From Phyllobacterium myrsinacearum (GTDB lineage Bacteria > Pseudomonadota > Alphaproteobacteria > Rhizobiales > Rhizobiaceae), in NCBI RefSeq assembly GCF_002980555.1, contig NZ_PVBT01000002.1, forward strand, positions 248,001 through 312,000: a stretch of DNA of 64,000 nucleotides. Reading direction: 5' to 3'. Under the pieces are notes generated by a model that was given only the letters and a program-made list of their open reading frames with translations, was not told where the DNA came from and searched no databases. This document shows positions 43,058 to 52,672 of the stretch, piece by piece (positions within the stretch are counted from its first letter, which is position 1; each line of letters begins with the position of its first letter). The position numbers were made by a program, and so were the translations under genes.

Positions 43058-43887
43058 GAATGACTGCGCCAGCCCATCACCGTTTCGATCCGTTCGGCAG
43101 ATGCCTTGACCTCGGCCGTATAGCGCTCGGGGTCGTCGGCAATCTTCTGCTCGGGCAGAACGATGGAGATGGTGGCAACGCAGGTGCCCTTGTCGTCGCA
43201 GACGGGCGAGGCAACACAGGCGACGGCGTAGTCGGATTCGCCCGCCTGGATGGAAATGCGCGATTGCAGCGCCTCGGCAGCGGCTTTCGACAGCGCTGCC
43301 GGTTCGATGACGGCGCGGCCGGTGGGCGAGGATTTGGCGCAGCGCTTGAACAGATCAAGCCGTTCGGCTTCCGGCAGATGGCCGACAAGCAGGCGGCCGG
43401 ATGCGGTCCAGTTCAGCGGCACGCGGGTGCCGACGCGCGAGGTGACATGGAAATGGCCGGGACCATCGGCCATGGCCAGAACCATCATGTGGTCGCCGTC
43501 GCGGCCGCACACCTGCACCGTTTCACCCGATACGCGGCTGAGATTGTGCATTTCGTGGTTGGCGACGTCGAGAAAATCCAGCGAGCGGGCATAGGCGAGG
43601 CCGTAGTGGTAAAGCCGTGCACCCAGCCAGACGGAGCCGTCATTGTTGCGGGAGAGAAGGTTCTTCTCAACCAGATCGTCAATGATGACGTAGACGGTCG
43701 ACAGCGGCGCCCCGATGGCCTTGGCAATGCCGTAGACACCGGCCGGACTGCCGGTTTCGTAGAGGTAATCCAGGACCTGCAAGGCACGGTCGATGCCGCT
43801 GACACGGGAACGGCGGCCCGTCGCTTCCGGTTGTTCGGTTGTCTCAAGACCGGGGGCAGCGCCCATGTCTGATGTCTTTGCGTCCAC
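43054..43887 (-). CDS. IclR-family transcriptional regulator
   Basis: 277 residues. N-terminal winged helix (GIDRALQVLDYLYETGSPAGVYGIAKAIGAPLSTVYVIIDDLVEKNLLSRN) and the IclR effector domain (ETVQVCGRDGDHMMVLAMADGPGHFHVTSRVGTRVPLNWTASGRLLVGHL). Start: GTG at 43887, supported by AGGAG seven bases upstream; the ATG at 43866 has none. It lies between the two halves of the importer/catabolic cluster and is divergent from the SelA-like gene, so it is the probable local regulator of both operons. Confidence 0.88.
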   Translation of the reverse strand: MDAKTSDMGAAPGLETTEQPEATGRRSRVSGIDRALQVLDYLYETGSPAGVYGIAKAIGAPLSTVYVIIDDLVEKNLLSRNNDGSVWLGARLYHYGLAYARSLDFLDVANHEMHNLSRVSGETVQVCGRDGDHMMVLAMADGPGHFHVTSRVGTRVPLNWTASGRLLVGHLPEAERLDLFKRCAKSSPTGRAVIEPAALSKAAAEALQSRISIQAGESDYAVACVASPVCDDKGTCVATISIVLPEQKIADDPERYTAEVKASAERIETVMGWRSHS

Positions 43888-43931
43888 GTTCAGGCTCCTG
43901 GCAGGCTCGATTGATCGTCAAACAGTTTATT

Positions 43932-43953
43932 ACATTATAATGGCATATATGCC
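43932..43953. promoter_or_regulatory. TATAAT box and 12-bp palindrome in IclR/SelA-like divergent region
   Basis: TATAAT (43936-43941) is directly followed by the perfect palindrome GGCATATATGCC (43942-43953), 48 bases before the SelA-like start. A candidate -35 TTGATC (43911-43916) is 19 bp away. The palindrome would cover the transcription start, fitting repression. ACATTATA (43932-43939) recurs at 37874. Confidence 0.5.
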
Positions 43954-44000
43954 TAGAAAATGGAATGTGTTGCAAGCGGCAACATTTCGAGGAGATTAGC

Positions 44001-45212
44001 ATGACAGACTCTCACAATCCCGACGATATTCGCGAAACGCTCGGCTTGCGACCCGTTATCAACGTGTCCGGCACGATGACCTCGCTGGGGGCGTCGATCG
44101 TGGTCCCGCAAGCCGTCGCCGCCATGACAAGCATTCTTCCGCAGTTCGTCGAGGTCAACGACCTGCAGAAGAAGGCAAGCCCGGTGATTGCCCGGTTGAC
44201 AGGCGGCGAAGCCGGCTTTGTCACGGCGTCCTGCTCCGCCGGCATCAGCCTCGCGGTGGCGGCAGCCATGACGGGAAATGATCTTGCCGCCATCGAACGC
44301 CTGCCCGACACCACGGGGTTGAAGGACGAAGTCATCATCCAGATGGGCCACGTGGTCAGCTATGGCGCGCCGGTCGATCAGGGTATCCGGCTCGCCGGTG
44401 CCAAGGCCATTCTGGTCGGTCAGGCAACATCCTGCTATCCCTATCACCTGGATGGGGCGATCAACGAGCGCACCGCTGCCGCAGTGTTCGTTGTCTCGCA
44501 TCACACCGTCCAATACGGCCTGGTTGCGCTGAAGAAATTTGCCGAAGTCTGCCATGCCCGCGGCGTGCCTGTCATCGTTGATGCGGCCTCCGAATATGAC
44601 CTCAGGATTTTTCTGGAGCAGGGGGCGGATATCGCGCTCTACTCGTCGCACAAGTTTCTCGGCGGCCCGACGGGCGGTATCGTTGCCGGTGCCAAGGATT
44701 TCGTCCGCAACACCTTTCTGCAGAACATGGGCATCGGCCGTGGCATGAAAGTGGGCAAGGAGAGCATTCTCGGAACCATCGCCGCGCTGGAAGCCTGGGA
44801 AAAGCGTGACCATGCGGGTATCCGTGAGCGGGAAACCGGTTATCTCAACCTCTGGCAGCAGACGCTTGCGGGCAAGCCGGGCGTCACGGCAGTCATCGAA
44901 CCCGATCCGACACACAATCCGCTCGACCGCCTGCGCGTCACCATCGATCCGCAGGCCGCTCATATCTCCGCCTGGGATCTCGCCGATGCGCTGGCACAGG
45001 GCTCGCGCCCGGTGATCGTCCGGGACCACGAGGTTGAGCACGGCTATTTCTATATGGACCCGTGCAATCTGCATCCCGGCGAAGAGGCTATCGTTGCCAG
45101 CCGCCTGACCGAAGAACTCGGCAAGGCACGCGCATCCAACGCGATCATCTCGACCCCGGTTGAAAACCGCTACACCCGCCGCATGGCCGGTCTCATGCGC
45201 TGGCCCGATTGA
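44001..45212 (+). CDS. SelA-like PLP-dependent enzyme (putative ammonia-lyase/racemase type)
   Basis: 403 residues, fold-type I PLP enzyme of the SelA/DgaE group. [21 protein letters not shown] at the N-terminus is typical, with a PLP Asp in [13 protein letters not shown] and a Schiff-base Lys in [15 protein letters not shown]. SelA proper works on seryl-tRNA(Sec), but no tRNA-binding extension or other selenium gene is seen; DgaE is a glucosaminate-6-phosphate ammonia lyase. A lyase or racemase acting on an unusual amino acid fits the RidA and amidohydrolase neighbours. GAGGAG lies six bases before the ATG. Cotranscribed with the double ATPase. Confidence 0.8.
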   Translation: MTDSHNPDDIRETLGLRPVINVSGTMTSLGASIVVPQAVAAMTSILPQFVEVNDLQKKASPVIARLTGGEAGFVTASCSAGISLAVAAAMTGNDLAAIERLPDTTGLKDEVIIQMGHVVSYGAPVDQGIRLAGAKAILVGQATSCYPYHLDGAINERTAAAVFVVSHHTVQYGLVALKKFAEVCHARGVPVIVDAASEYDLRIFLEQGADIALYSSHKFLGGPTGGIVAGAKDFVRNTFLQNMGIGRGMKVGKESILGTIAALEAWEKRDHAGIRERETGYLNLWQQTLAGKPGVTAVIEPDPTHNPLDRLRVTIDPQAAHISAWDLADALAQGSRPVIVRDHEVEHGYFYMDPCNLHPGEEAIVASRLTEELGKARASNAIISTPVENRYTRRMAGLMRWPD

Positions 45213-45252
45213 TCAGCGCGTCGCCCTCAGCCAACGGAAAGGATTTATAAGC

Positions 45253-47103
45253 ATGGAAAACCGTCAGCCTTCTCCTTCTGACAAGGGGAGTAATGCACTT
45301 GCTCCGGTCCTGTCGGTTTCCAATCTGACGACATCCTTCCAGTCCGACGGCAAGTGGCGGCCGGTCGTGCGCAATGTGTCGTTCGACGTGGCGCCGGGCG
45401 AGACGGTGGCCATCGTCGGCGAATCCGGTTCGGGCAAGAGCGTGACATCGCTGTCCATCATGCGGCTGTTGCAAAAGGACAAGAGCCGCATCGAGGGCCG
45501 GATCGTGTTGGGCGGCAAGGACATCCTCGCGCTGCCTGAAAACCAGATGCGGGCGGTGCGCGGCAATGACGTCGCCATGATCTTTCAGGAGCCGATGACC
45601 TCGCTCAATCCGCTGTTCACCGTGGGTCAGCAGATCAGCGAGGCCCTGCTCTGCCATTCCGCCATGTCGCGGGCGGAAGCCAAGGCCGAAACGATCCGGC
45701 TTCTGGAAAAGGTGCGCATTCCCGCCGCGCAATCGCGCTTCGACGAATATCCGCACCGCTTCTCCGGCGGCATGCGCCAGCGCGTGATGATTGCCATGGC
45801 GCTGGCCAGCAAGCCGAAACTGCTGATCGCGGATGAGCCGACGACGGCGCTTGACGTGACGATCCAGGGCCAGATTCTCGACCTGATCAAGCTGCTGCAG
45901 GAAGAGGAGGGCACATCCGTCCTCTTCATCACCCACGATATGGGCGTCGTCGCCGAGATCGCCGACCGCACCGTTGTCATGTATAATGGCGAGGCGGTGG
46001 AAACCGGAAAAACCGAGGACATCTTTGCCCGTCCCCGGCATCCCTATACCCGTTCGCTTCTCTCGGCTGTTCCCATTCTCGGCTCGATGAAGGGACACAG
46101 GCGTCCATTGCGCTTTCCGGTGGTGGACCGTGCAACCGGCACGTCGGATGTGCCTGTCGAGGCCGCCGACACCGTCAAGACGGATGCCAGGCCATTGCTC
46201 GAGGTGAAGAATCTCACCACGCGCTTCAATATCCATTCAGGCATGTTCGGCCAGCTGGAAGGCCGCGTGCATGCGGTGGAAAACCTGTCTTTCACCCTGC
46301 AGCCTGGCGAGACGCTGTCGCTCGTCGGCGAATCCGGTTGCGGCAAGTCGACGACCGGGCGTTCGATCATGCGCCTGGTGCAGCCGCTCAGCGGCGAGGT
46401 GCTGCTCAACGGCGAAGACGTGCTGACCATGGAGCCGAAGCGGCTGCGCGATATGCGCCGCACCATGCAGATGATCTTTCAGGACCCCTTTGCCAGCCTC
46501 AATCCTCGCATCACCGTAGGTGCGGCGATTGCCGAGCCCTATCTCGAACACAGGCTGGGAACGCGCACGCAGGCCCGCGAGCGTGTCGCCGATCTCCTCG
46601 AGCGGGTCGGGCTGACGGCGGATATGGCAAGCCGCTATCCGCATGAATTTTCCGGCGGCCAAAGGCAGCGCGTGTGCATTGCCCGCGCACTCGCCCTCGA
46701 TCCGAAACTGATCGTTGCCGATGAATCCGTCTCGGCGCTGGATGTGTCGATCAAGGCGCAGGTCATCAACCTTTTGCTCGATCTGCAGGCAAGCCTCAAC
46801 CTCGCCTATCTCTTCATCTCGCACGATATCGCCGTGGTCGAACGGGTCAGCCATCGTATTGCGGTGATGTATCTCGGTGAAATCGTCGAGATTGGATCGC
46901 GCGCAGCCATCTTCGAGAATCCACAACACCCCTATACGCGCAAGCTCATTTCAGCCGTGCCAGTGCCCGATCCGTCACGGCGCGGCATCAAGCGGCCGGT
47001 CTCCAATGACGAGATCAAGAGCCCGGTGCGCACGCCGGACTTCATTGTGCCAGTGCGGCAATACAATGAAGTCTCGGCGGGGCATCTGGTTCAGGTGCAG
47101 TAG
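45253..47103 (+). CDS. Peptide-type ABC transporter ATP-binding protein, DppD-DppF fusion
   Basis: 616 residues with two complete Opp/Dpp-type cassettes. Cassette 1 (about 20-275): Walker A GESGSGKS, FQEPMTSLNPLFTVGQQI, signature FSGGMRQR, Walker B LLIADEPTTALDVT. Cassette 2 (about 315-585): Walker A GESGCGKS, FQDPFASLNPRITVG, signature FSGGQRQR, Walker B LIVADESVSALDVS. Each ends in the oligopeptide-ATPase tail (HPYTRSLLSAVP, HPYTRKLISAVP). It completes the importer encoded at 37915-41336 across the IclR gene. Walker B of cassette 2 has DESVSALD, normal for DppF. Confidence 0.92.
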   Translation: MENRQPSPSDKGSNALAPVLSVSNLTTSFQSDGKWRPVVRNVSFDVAPGETVAIVGESGSGKSVTSLSIMRLLQKDKSRIEGRIVLGGKDILALPENQMRAVRGNDVAMIFQEPMTSLNPLFTVGQQISEALLCHSAMSRAEAKAETIRLLEKVRIPAAQSRFDEYPHRFSGGMRQRVMIAMALASKPKLLIADEPTTALDVTIQGQILDLIKLLQEEEGTSVLFITHDMGVVAEIADRTVVMYNGEAVETGKTEDIFARPRHPYTRSLLSAVPILGSMKGHRRPLRFPVVDRATGTSDVPVEAADTVKTDARPLLEVKNLTTRFNIHSGMFGQLEGRVHAVENLSFTLQPGETLSLVGESGCGKSTTGRSIMRLVQPLSGEVLLNGEDVLTMEPKRLRDMRRTMQMIFQDPFASLNPRITVGAAIAEPYLEHRLGTRTQARERVADLLERVGLTADMASRYPHEFSGGQRQRVCIARALALDPKLIVADESVSALDVSIKAQVINLLLDLQASLNLAYLFISHDIAVVERVSHRIAVMYLGEIVEIGSRAAIFENPQHPYTRKLISAVPVPDPSRRGIKRPVSNDEIKSPVRTPDFIVPVRQYNEVSAGHLVQVQ

Positions 47104-47108
47104 CGCCC

Positions 47109-48305
47109 TTACTTCGATTTCTTGGAACCGACCAGTTCGTCCCATTTGCGGAAGGCGAGGACCATCTTGTCCGGCTTCAGCGGCAGCTCGATCGGGTTGT
47201 TGGCGATAAGCCCGGCATATTCCTCCCGGCCGAACTGCTTGATCACGTCCTGGCTGTGCTGCGGTGCCATGGACAGCGGCACGTTCTTCACCGCCGGACC
47301 CGGATAGAGATAGCCCTCATCATAGGAGTAGGCCTGTGCCTTGGGGGTGAGCAGGAAAGCCATCAGATCGAGGACCACGGCCGCCTTGTCGTCGGCGATG
47401 CCCTTGGGCATGCACATGAAGAAGGCGTCGGAAACCCAATGGAACCCCTTGAGGGTGCCGATCTTCGCCGTTTCGGGCACGATGCCGAGCGCGCGCGGAT
47501 TGATGTCCCAGCCGGTGGTGCTGATGATGATGTCGCGCGATCCCTCGCCGAATTCCTTCATCGTCGCGCCGGTTCCGGCCGGATAATAATCGATGTACTG
47601 GCCGAGATCGGCGAGATAGGCCCAGGTCTTGTCCCAGCCATTGACCGGATCCTGCGGGTCCTTGTCGCCGAGAATATAGGGCAGCCCCATCATGAATGTG
47701 CGGCCGGGACCGGAATTGGTCGGGCGGGCATACATGAAGCGTCCGGGATTTTCCTTGGCATAGGCCAGAAGTTCTTCCGCGCTGGTCGGGACCTTCTTGA
47801 CCCGTTCCGGATCATATTCGATCAGCGGGCCCGAGGGGTAATAGTTGACGACGACACCGTAGCCGTCGCCCTGCGCCTTGTGCAGGGCGAGCGCGGCGGG
47901 TTCGTAGTTTTCCTCGATGCCTGGAAACGTGTCGGCGAAATCCGGCAGGATTTTCAGCCATGTTTCATTGGCAAGCCCGGCCGCCAATCCATCGCTGCCG
48001 GTCAGAACGATATCGATATCGACGCGGCCCGCGCTCTGCTGCGCCTTGAGCTTGCCGGCAAGTTCCGTCACCGGCGCCTTGGTGAAGATGATCCGCGATG
48101 CCCGCTCCGGATAGGTCTTGGCATAGTCCTCGAATGCAGGCTGGATCAACGCCAGTGCACCGCCCACATCCATCACGGTGATGACAACCGGTGCCGCGGG
48201 CAGGGCGGGCGCCTTGGCCCAGGCGGGCATCGCGCCTGCCATCGCCGATGCGGTCATGCCGCCGAGCAGCACCCGGCGGTTGATTCGAAACTGGTCATTT
48301 CCCAT
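47109..48305 (-). CDS. Orphan extracellular solute-binding protein (PotD/family 1 type)
   Basis: 398 residues. A twin-arginine-like signal (INRRVLLGGMTASAMAGAMPAWA) is followed by a two-lobed binding protein: VVITVMDVGGALALIQPAFEDYAKTYP, IDIVLTGSDGLAAGL, YGVVVNYYPSGPLIEYDPERV, PTSAEELLAYAKENPGRFMYARPTNSGPGR, and a late YLYPGPAVKNVPLS. This reads as the polyamine/iron-type family. No permease or ATPase genes accompany it. It follows nagA by 30 bases on the same strand, so it may bring a ligand related to amino sugars, using a transporter encoded elsewhere. The ATG at 48305 is seven bases from GGGG. Confidence 0.8.
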   Translation of the reverse strand: MGNDQFRINRRVLLGGMTASAMAGAMPAWAKAPALPAAPVVITVMDVGGALALIQPAFEDYAKTYPERASRIIFTKAPVTELAGKLKAQQSAGRVDIDIVLTGSDGLAAGLANETWLKILPDFADTFPGIEENYEPAALALHKAQGDGYGVVVNYYPSGPLIEYDPERVKKVPTSAEELLAYAKENPGRFMYARPTNSGPGRTFMMGLPYILGDKDPQDPVNGWDKTWAYLADLGQYIDYYPAGTGATMKEFGEGSRDIIISTTGWDINPRALGIVPETAKIGTLKGFHWVSDAFFMCMPKGIADDKAAVVLDLMAFLLTPKAQAYSYDEGYLYPGPAVKNVPLSMAPQHSQDVIKQFGREEYAGLIANNPIELPLKPDKMVLAFRKWDELVGSKKSK

Positions 48306-48335
48306 TTGCATTCCCCTTTATTGTTCTTGGATATT

Positions 48336-49355
48336 TCAGTGGTAATTTCTGATCTCGTCGCCGATGCGGACGCTGCGGATGGCCATGCTGTCCGACCAGT
48401 CGATTTCCGCATGCGGCAGGGTGATGTTGCGGGCACGCAGGGCCGGTTCCAGTGCAACCAGCAACCGCGTCGATGCCATTTCAACGGCCTGTTCGAAGGA
48501 TGCGATGCCCCAACGGACAAGGTTGCGCACCCCGTCATCGAGACAGAGGGACGATCCGGCAAGCCCCGTCGTTCCGGGCAGGCGCACCGTGCCGTCTGCG
48601 CTGCGCTCGATGCGCATGCCGGCGAAATCATAGGTGCCTGCGGGAACGGCGGCTGCGGCGATGGCGTCGGTTACCAGGGCGCAACGTTCGAAACCCTTGG
48701 CCCGCATCAGCGATTTCAGCGCCTTGGGCGGAAGATGAATGCCATCGGCAATGAAGGTCGCCAGCAGCCGGTCTTCGCCAAGCTGGGCAAAGAGCGGATT
48801 GTCGAGCTTGGGCATGATCTGCGGCAGGCCATTGCCGAGATGGGTCGACAGGGTTGCACCGGCCAGCGCCGCCGCTTCGACCATGGCGAAATCTGCAGCC
48901 GAATGGCCGATTGCAACCAGAATATCCCGCGCCGCCATGGCCCGGATGAAATCGAGGCCGCCGGATATTTCGGGCGCGAGGGTCACGAGCAGGATGGGCC
49001 GTTTGATCCTGTCCTGCAGGCGCGTGACCAATGCGGGATCAGCCGCCGTCATCGCACCCGCCGGATGGCACCCGGAAAAGCCCTGTGCCGGATTGAGGAA
49101 CGGCCCCTCAAGATGATAGCCCGGACACATCAGCGGGCCGAGACGGCTCGTGCTGACGCAGCGGTCGAGCGCGGCAAAGCGTGCGTCCAGTTCATCGGGA
49201 TGGGCGGTGATGATCGTCGGCAGGCATGTGGTGACGCCCGTTGCCAGCATGGCCTCCAAGGCGTGATCAAGCGCGTCCGGCGTCAGGTCTGCGGCGTTGA
49301 AATCCACCCCGGCAAACCCGTTGACCTGGATATCGACGAGGCCCGAAGTGATCAT
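48336..49355 (-). CDS. nagA: N-acetylglucosamine-6-phosphate deacetylase
   Basis: 339 residues, slightly short for NagA (about 380). Amidohydrolase of the E. coli NagA type: [15 protein letters not shown] replaces the usual HxH, the metal Glu is in [10 protein letters not shown], then His in [22 protein letters not shown] and the catalytic Asp in [10 protein letters not shown]. It removes acetate from GlcNAc-6-phosphate. The ATG at 49355 overlaps the nagB stop (ATGA). The shortness is at the N-terminus: the first beta-sandwich strands are missing, since the protein starts almost at the barrel. Confidence 0.88.
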   Translation of the reverse strand: MITSGLVDIQVNGFAGVDFNAADLTPDALDHALEAMLATGVTTCLPTIITAHPDELDARFAALDRCVSTSRLGPLMCPGYHLEGPFLNPAQGFSGCHPAGAMTAADPALVTRLQDRIKRPILLVTLAPEISGGLDFIRAMAARDILVAIGHSAADFAMVEAAALAGATLSTHLGNGLPQIMPKLDNPLFAQLGEDRLLATFIADGIHLPPKALKSLMRAKGFERCALVTDAIAAAAVPAGTYDFAGMRIERSADGTVRLPGTTGLAGSSLCLDDGVRNLVRWGIASFEQAVEMASTRLLVALEPALRARNITLPHAEIDWSDSMAIRSVRIGDEIRNYH

Positions 49356-50089
49356 GACAGTTTCGACGCCGAGTCCGGATCGAGCAGCAGGATTGTCTGC
49401 GGATGGGTCTGGACGATCGAGGCGGGATGGCGTGGGTCGACCGGACCTTCCAGTGCGTCCTTGACGGCCTGCGCCTTGCGCGCGTCGGGCACGGAAAGGA
49501 TGATGAGGCGGCTCTTGAGGATTTGCCGGATGCTCATCGAAATGGCCTGCTCAGGCACGGCATCCAGCGACGGGAACCAGCCTTCACCCATCTGCTGCCT
49601 GCGGCAGGCCTCGTCCAGTGTCACCACAACGTAAGGCTCGTCCGTTTCGAAGTCGGCGGGCGGATCGTTGAACGCCAGATGGCAGTTCTCGCCGATGCCG
49701 GCAAAGCAGACATCGATATCGTGTTCGGCGATCACAGCGCCAAGGCGCGCCGCTTCTGCCTGCGCATTGGTTTCGGCATTGACCGGATGAAACGTTACAT
49801 CGCCGCCGAGCGGTGCGATAAACCGCTCCTGCAGATATTTGCGGAAGCTGGCGGGGTGGGTGATGTCCATGCCGACATATTCATCGAGATGGAACGCCGT
49901 GACCCGCGACCAGTCGATGCCCTCCGCCGCAACGAGATTTTGCAAAAGTTCGAACTGGCTGGCGCCGGTTGCCACAATGATCGACGCCTTGCCCTTCTGC
50001 GCAATGGCCTGGCGGATCGCCGCTGCGCCAAGCGCGGCGCCGGCCGCGCCGAGGGCCTGCTTGTCAGATAAAATACGCGTATCGACCAT
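49352..50089 (-). CDS. nagB: Glucosamine-6-phosphate deaminase
   Basis: 245 residues, close to the short bacterial NagB form. It converts GlcN-6-phosphate to fructose-6-phosphate and ammonia. Motifs: [16 protein letters not shown] (phosphate loop), [12 protein letters not shown] (catalytic Asp), [17 protein letters not shown] (His of the ring-opening step). Start taken as the ATG at 50089; a TTG at 50101 directly abuts the AAGAAGG sequence and is less likely. First gene of nagB-nagA-binding protein, divergent from a ROK regulator. Confidence 0.9.
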   Translation of the reverse strand: MVDTRILSDKQALGAAGAALGAAAIRQAIAQKGKASIIVATGASQFELLQNLVAAEGIDWSRVTAFHLDEYVGMDITHPASFRKYLQERFIAPLGGDVTFHPVNAETNAQAEAARLGAVIAEHDIDVCFAGIGENCHLAFNDPPADFETDEPYVVVTLDEACRRQQMGEGWFPSLDAVPEQAISMSIRQILKSRLIILSVPDARKAQAVKDALEGPVDPRHPASIVQTHPQTILLLDPDSASKLS

Positions 50090-50168
50090 GGGCTTTACCA
50101 ACCTTCTTGCATATGCTTTTCACCGTGGCCGCCATTGTAAGCATAGCTGTCCATGGCACCGCAAGGTA

Positions 50169-50192
50169 TTTTAGAATAATATTGTTCAAAAA
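50169..50192. promoter_or_regulatory. Imperfect palindrome in nagB-ROK divergent region
   Basis: TTTTAGAA (50169-50176) and TTCAAAAA (50185-50192) are inverted copies with one mismatch, eight bases apart. It lies 21 bases before the ROK start, in AT-rich DNA between the divergent genes, and is a candidate ROK operator. Confidence 0.45.
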
Positions 50193-50213
50193 TAAGAACG
50201 AGGGCGTTTCCGC

Positions 50214-51392
50214 ATGATTCTGACGGTTGACGAGACACATTATGACGATGCCCACCAGCGTGACTGCGCCCGGGTCGTGGCGCTTGTCTCCGGCGGCGGT
50301 CAGCATTCCCGCCCGGGCATTGCCGAAGCGCTCGACATGACCTCGACCACGACATCGAAGGTGGTGGGGGACCTGATCGTGCGCGGCCTGCTGGTGGAAA
50401 CGGCGGGCGAAAAAAGCGGGCGGGGCCGCCCGGCCATCCGGATCGGCCTCAACACGCAGCGTTTCGCCGCAACGGTCATTCACGTGTCGAGCCGTTCGCT
50501 GCGCGGCACGCTGGTGGATTTCGGCGGCCGGACGCTGGAACGCCTCAGCCTCGATATGCGGGCCGACGCCGACCGCGACCAGATGACGGCCGCCATGCGT
50601 GATCTGGTCACGTTTCTAGCGGGCAAATGCCCGGCTGATATGCAGCATATCGGGACGTCCGTGTCGGTGTCCGGCGTTGTCGATGTCGAAAGCCGCACCT
50701 GGCTGCTCACCTCGCGCTGGCCGAAGATTCGTGATTTTGACCTGGCGGCGGCGCTGGCCCCGGTGACCCCGGAGGTTCTCGTCTGCCGTCATCTTGATGC
50801 CGAACTCAATGCCCGCATGCTGCAGGACCCCATTTATGGCACTGACAATACCTTGCTCCTGCACTGGGGCTGGGGCATTGGCCTGGCCTACAGCGTGAAC
50901 GGCGATCCGTTCATCCGTGCGGGCGGTCCGTTCGGTGAAATCGGCCATTGGCGTTTCAACCGGCTGGGAGAGCGCCCCTGCGGCTGCGGCAATCATGGCT
51001 GTCTTGAAACGGCGGCATCGCTCTGGGCGCTGCTGCCGCGGATGCTCGAACGGTGGCCGTCCCTGTCCGAGAACGAGGAAGTGCTGGCCGGGCAAATGGC
51101 CCGGCGGCCCCTGCTCGACATGGACGATATGCGCACCGGGGTCGAGCTGATGGCGCGATCCCTCGCCAATGTCTGCCGCCTGCTTTTTCCCAAGCGGGTT
51201 ATTGTGACCGGACCATTCATTGCCAATGCGGATGTCTGGCAGGCGTTCGAACAGGCCTTTCGGGCGGAAGGGCTGATCGGCACGCTGGAACTGCCGGTTC
51301 TGATCGCGGACAAATCGAGCGAGGAGTTCGCCATTCTCGGTGCCGTGCGGCCGCTGTTCAATCTGGGGCTTGAGACATTCATCCGATCGTGA
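50214..51392 (+). CDS. ROK-family transcriptional regulator (NagC-like)
   Basis: 392 residues. N-terminal winged helix (about 15-75: [39 protein letters not shown]) followed by a ROK sugar-kinase-like domain with the zinc cluster [18 protein letters not shown] and [11 protein letters not shown] before it. The usual ATP-binding motif DxGxT of true ROK kinases is not evident, fitting a regulator. Divergent from nagBA, so it probably senses an amino-sugar phosphate and controls that operon. GAGGG lies about nine bases before the ATG. Confidence 0.88.
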   Translation: MILTVDETHYDDAHQRDCARVVALVSGGGQHSRPGIAEALDMTSTTTSKVVGDLIVRGLLVETAGEKSGRGRPAIRIGLNTQRFAATVIHVSSRSLRGTLVDFGGRTLERLSLDMRADADRDQMTAAMRDLVTFLAGKCPADMQHIGTSVSVSGVVDVESRTWLLTSRWPKIRDFDLAAALAPVTPEVLVCRHLDAELNARMLQDPIYGTDNTLLLHWGWGIGLAYSVNGDPFIRAGGPFGEIGHWRFNRLGERPCGCGNHGCLETAASLWALLPRMLERWPSLSENEEVLAGQMARRPLLDMDDMRTGVELMARSLANVCRLLFPKRVIVTGPFIANADVWQAFEQAFRAEGLIGTLELPVLIADKSSEEFAILGAVRPLFNLGLETFIRS

Positions 51393-51471
51393 GATGACAC
51401 TGGCTGCGAACATCCGATTGCACCAACGCCACGGCCCCGCCGGAAGAACACAGCAGGACACCACACGGATC

Positions 51472-52662
51472 ATGACCCAGCAATTCATCGATCACCTCAC
51501 GAGCGAGCTGAAAGGCTTGAAGGCGTCCGGGCTTTACAAGTCCGAACGGGTCATTACCTCCAAGCAGGCCGGGCAAATCGAGGTTTCCGGCGGTGCCAGG
51601 GTCCTGAATTTCTGCGCCAACAACTATCTCGGTCTTGCCGACAATGAGGAACTGGCGCAGGCCGGGAAAGCCGCGCTCGACCGTTACGGCTATGGCATGG
51701 CTTCCGTCCGTTTCATCTGCGGCACGCAGGAAGAGCACAAGCAGCTTGAGTCGCGTATTTCCAGCTTCCTCGGACTGGAAGACACGATCCTTTATTCCAG
51801 CTGCTTTGACGCCAATGGCGGCCTGTTCGAGACCCTTCTGGGCGAAGAGGATGCGATCATTTCCGATGCGCTGAACCATGCCTCGATCATTGACGGCGTG
51901 CGCCTGTCGAAGGCGAAGCGCTTCCGCTATGCCAACAACGACATGGCGGCGCTGGAAGAAGAACTGAAGAAAGCCGAAGGCAGCCGGTTCAAGCTGATCG
52001 CCACCGACGGCGTCTTCTCCATGGACGGCATTATCGCCAATCTCGGCGGCGTGTGCGATCTCGCCGAAAAATATGGCGCCATGGTCATGGTCGATGACAG
52101 TCATGCGGTCGGCTTTGTCGGCAAGCATGGCCGCGGCTCGGCCGAACATTGCGGCGTCGAAGGCCGGGTCGATATCATCACCGGCACGCTCGGCAAGGCG
52201 CTGGGCGGTGCATCCGGCGGTTATACCTCCGGGAAGGCCGAGGTGGTCGACTGGCTGCGCCAGCGGTCGCGGCCCTATCTCTTCTCCAACACGCTGGCGC
52301 CGGTCATTGCCGCTGCCTCGCTGAAGGTCTTTGACCTGATCGATGGGGGTGCCGGGCTGCGGGCGCGCCTCAGCGCCAACGCCGCGCATTTCCGCAGGGA
52401 TATGAGCAAGCTCGGCTTTACCCTTGCCGGCGCCGATCATCCGATCATCCCGGTCATGCTGGGCGACGCAGCGCTGGCGCAAGACATGGCGGCGCGCATG
52501 CTGGAAAAGGGCGTCTATGTCATCGGTTTTGCCTTCCCGGTCGTCCCGAAAGGCCAGGCGCGCATCCGCACGCAAATGTCTGCTGCCCACACCACCGAAG
52601 ATGTCGCCCGCGCTATAGACGTCTTTGCCGAAGTCGGGCGTGATCTCGGCATCATCAAATAG
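51472..52662 (+). CDS. kbl: 2-amino-3-ketobutyrate coenzyme A ligase (glycine C-acetyltransferase)
   Basis: 396 residues, the standard size. PLP enzyme of the alpha-oxoamine synthase family, splitting 2-amino-3-oxobutyrate with CoA into glycine and acetyl-CoA. Motifs: [34 protein letters not shown] (PLP-binding DxxH), [16 protein letters not shown] (Schiff-base Lys), and [14 protein letters not shown]. The ATG at 51472 begins the conserved [13 protein letters not shown]; the longer frame to 51340 overlaps the ROK gene. Ten bases separate it from tdh. Confidence 0.96.
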   Translation: MTQQFIDHLTSELKGLKASGLYKSERVITSKQAGQIEVSGGARVLNFCANNYLGLADNEELAQAGKAALDRYGYGMASVRFICGTQEEHKQLESRISSFLGLEDTILYSSCFDANGGLFETLLGEEDAIISDALNHASIIDGVRLSKAKRFRYANNDMAALEEELKKAEGSRFKLIATDGVFSMDGIIANLGGVCDLAEKYGAMVMVDDSHAVGFVGKHGRGSAEHCGVEGRVDIITGTLGKALGGASGGYTSGKAEVVDWLRQRSRPYLFSNTLAPVIAAASLKVFDLIDGGAGLRARLSANAAHFRRDMSKLGFTLAGADHPIIPVMLGDAALAQDMAARMLEKGVYVIGFAFPVVPKGQARIRTQMSAAHTTEDVARAIDVFAEVGRDLGIIK

Positions 52663-52672
52663 GAAACACACC

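Noticed and set aside
44001-45212. Annotation as true selenocysteine synthase SelA
   Set aside because: No selB, selD or tRNA(Sec) nearby, and the shorter length and catabolic neighbours fit the SelA-like/DgaE group better.
47256-49634. 792-codon plus-strand open frame
   Set aside because: It runs antisense to the solute-binding protein, nagA and nagB genes, which have clear motifs. Long antisense frames are common in GC-rich codon usage; the translation is rich in His, Arg, Gly and Asp without any domain.
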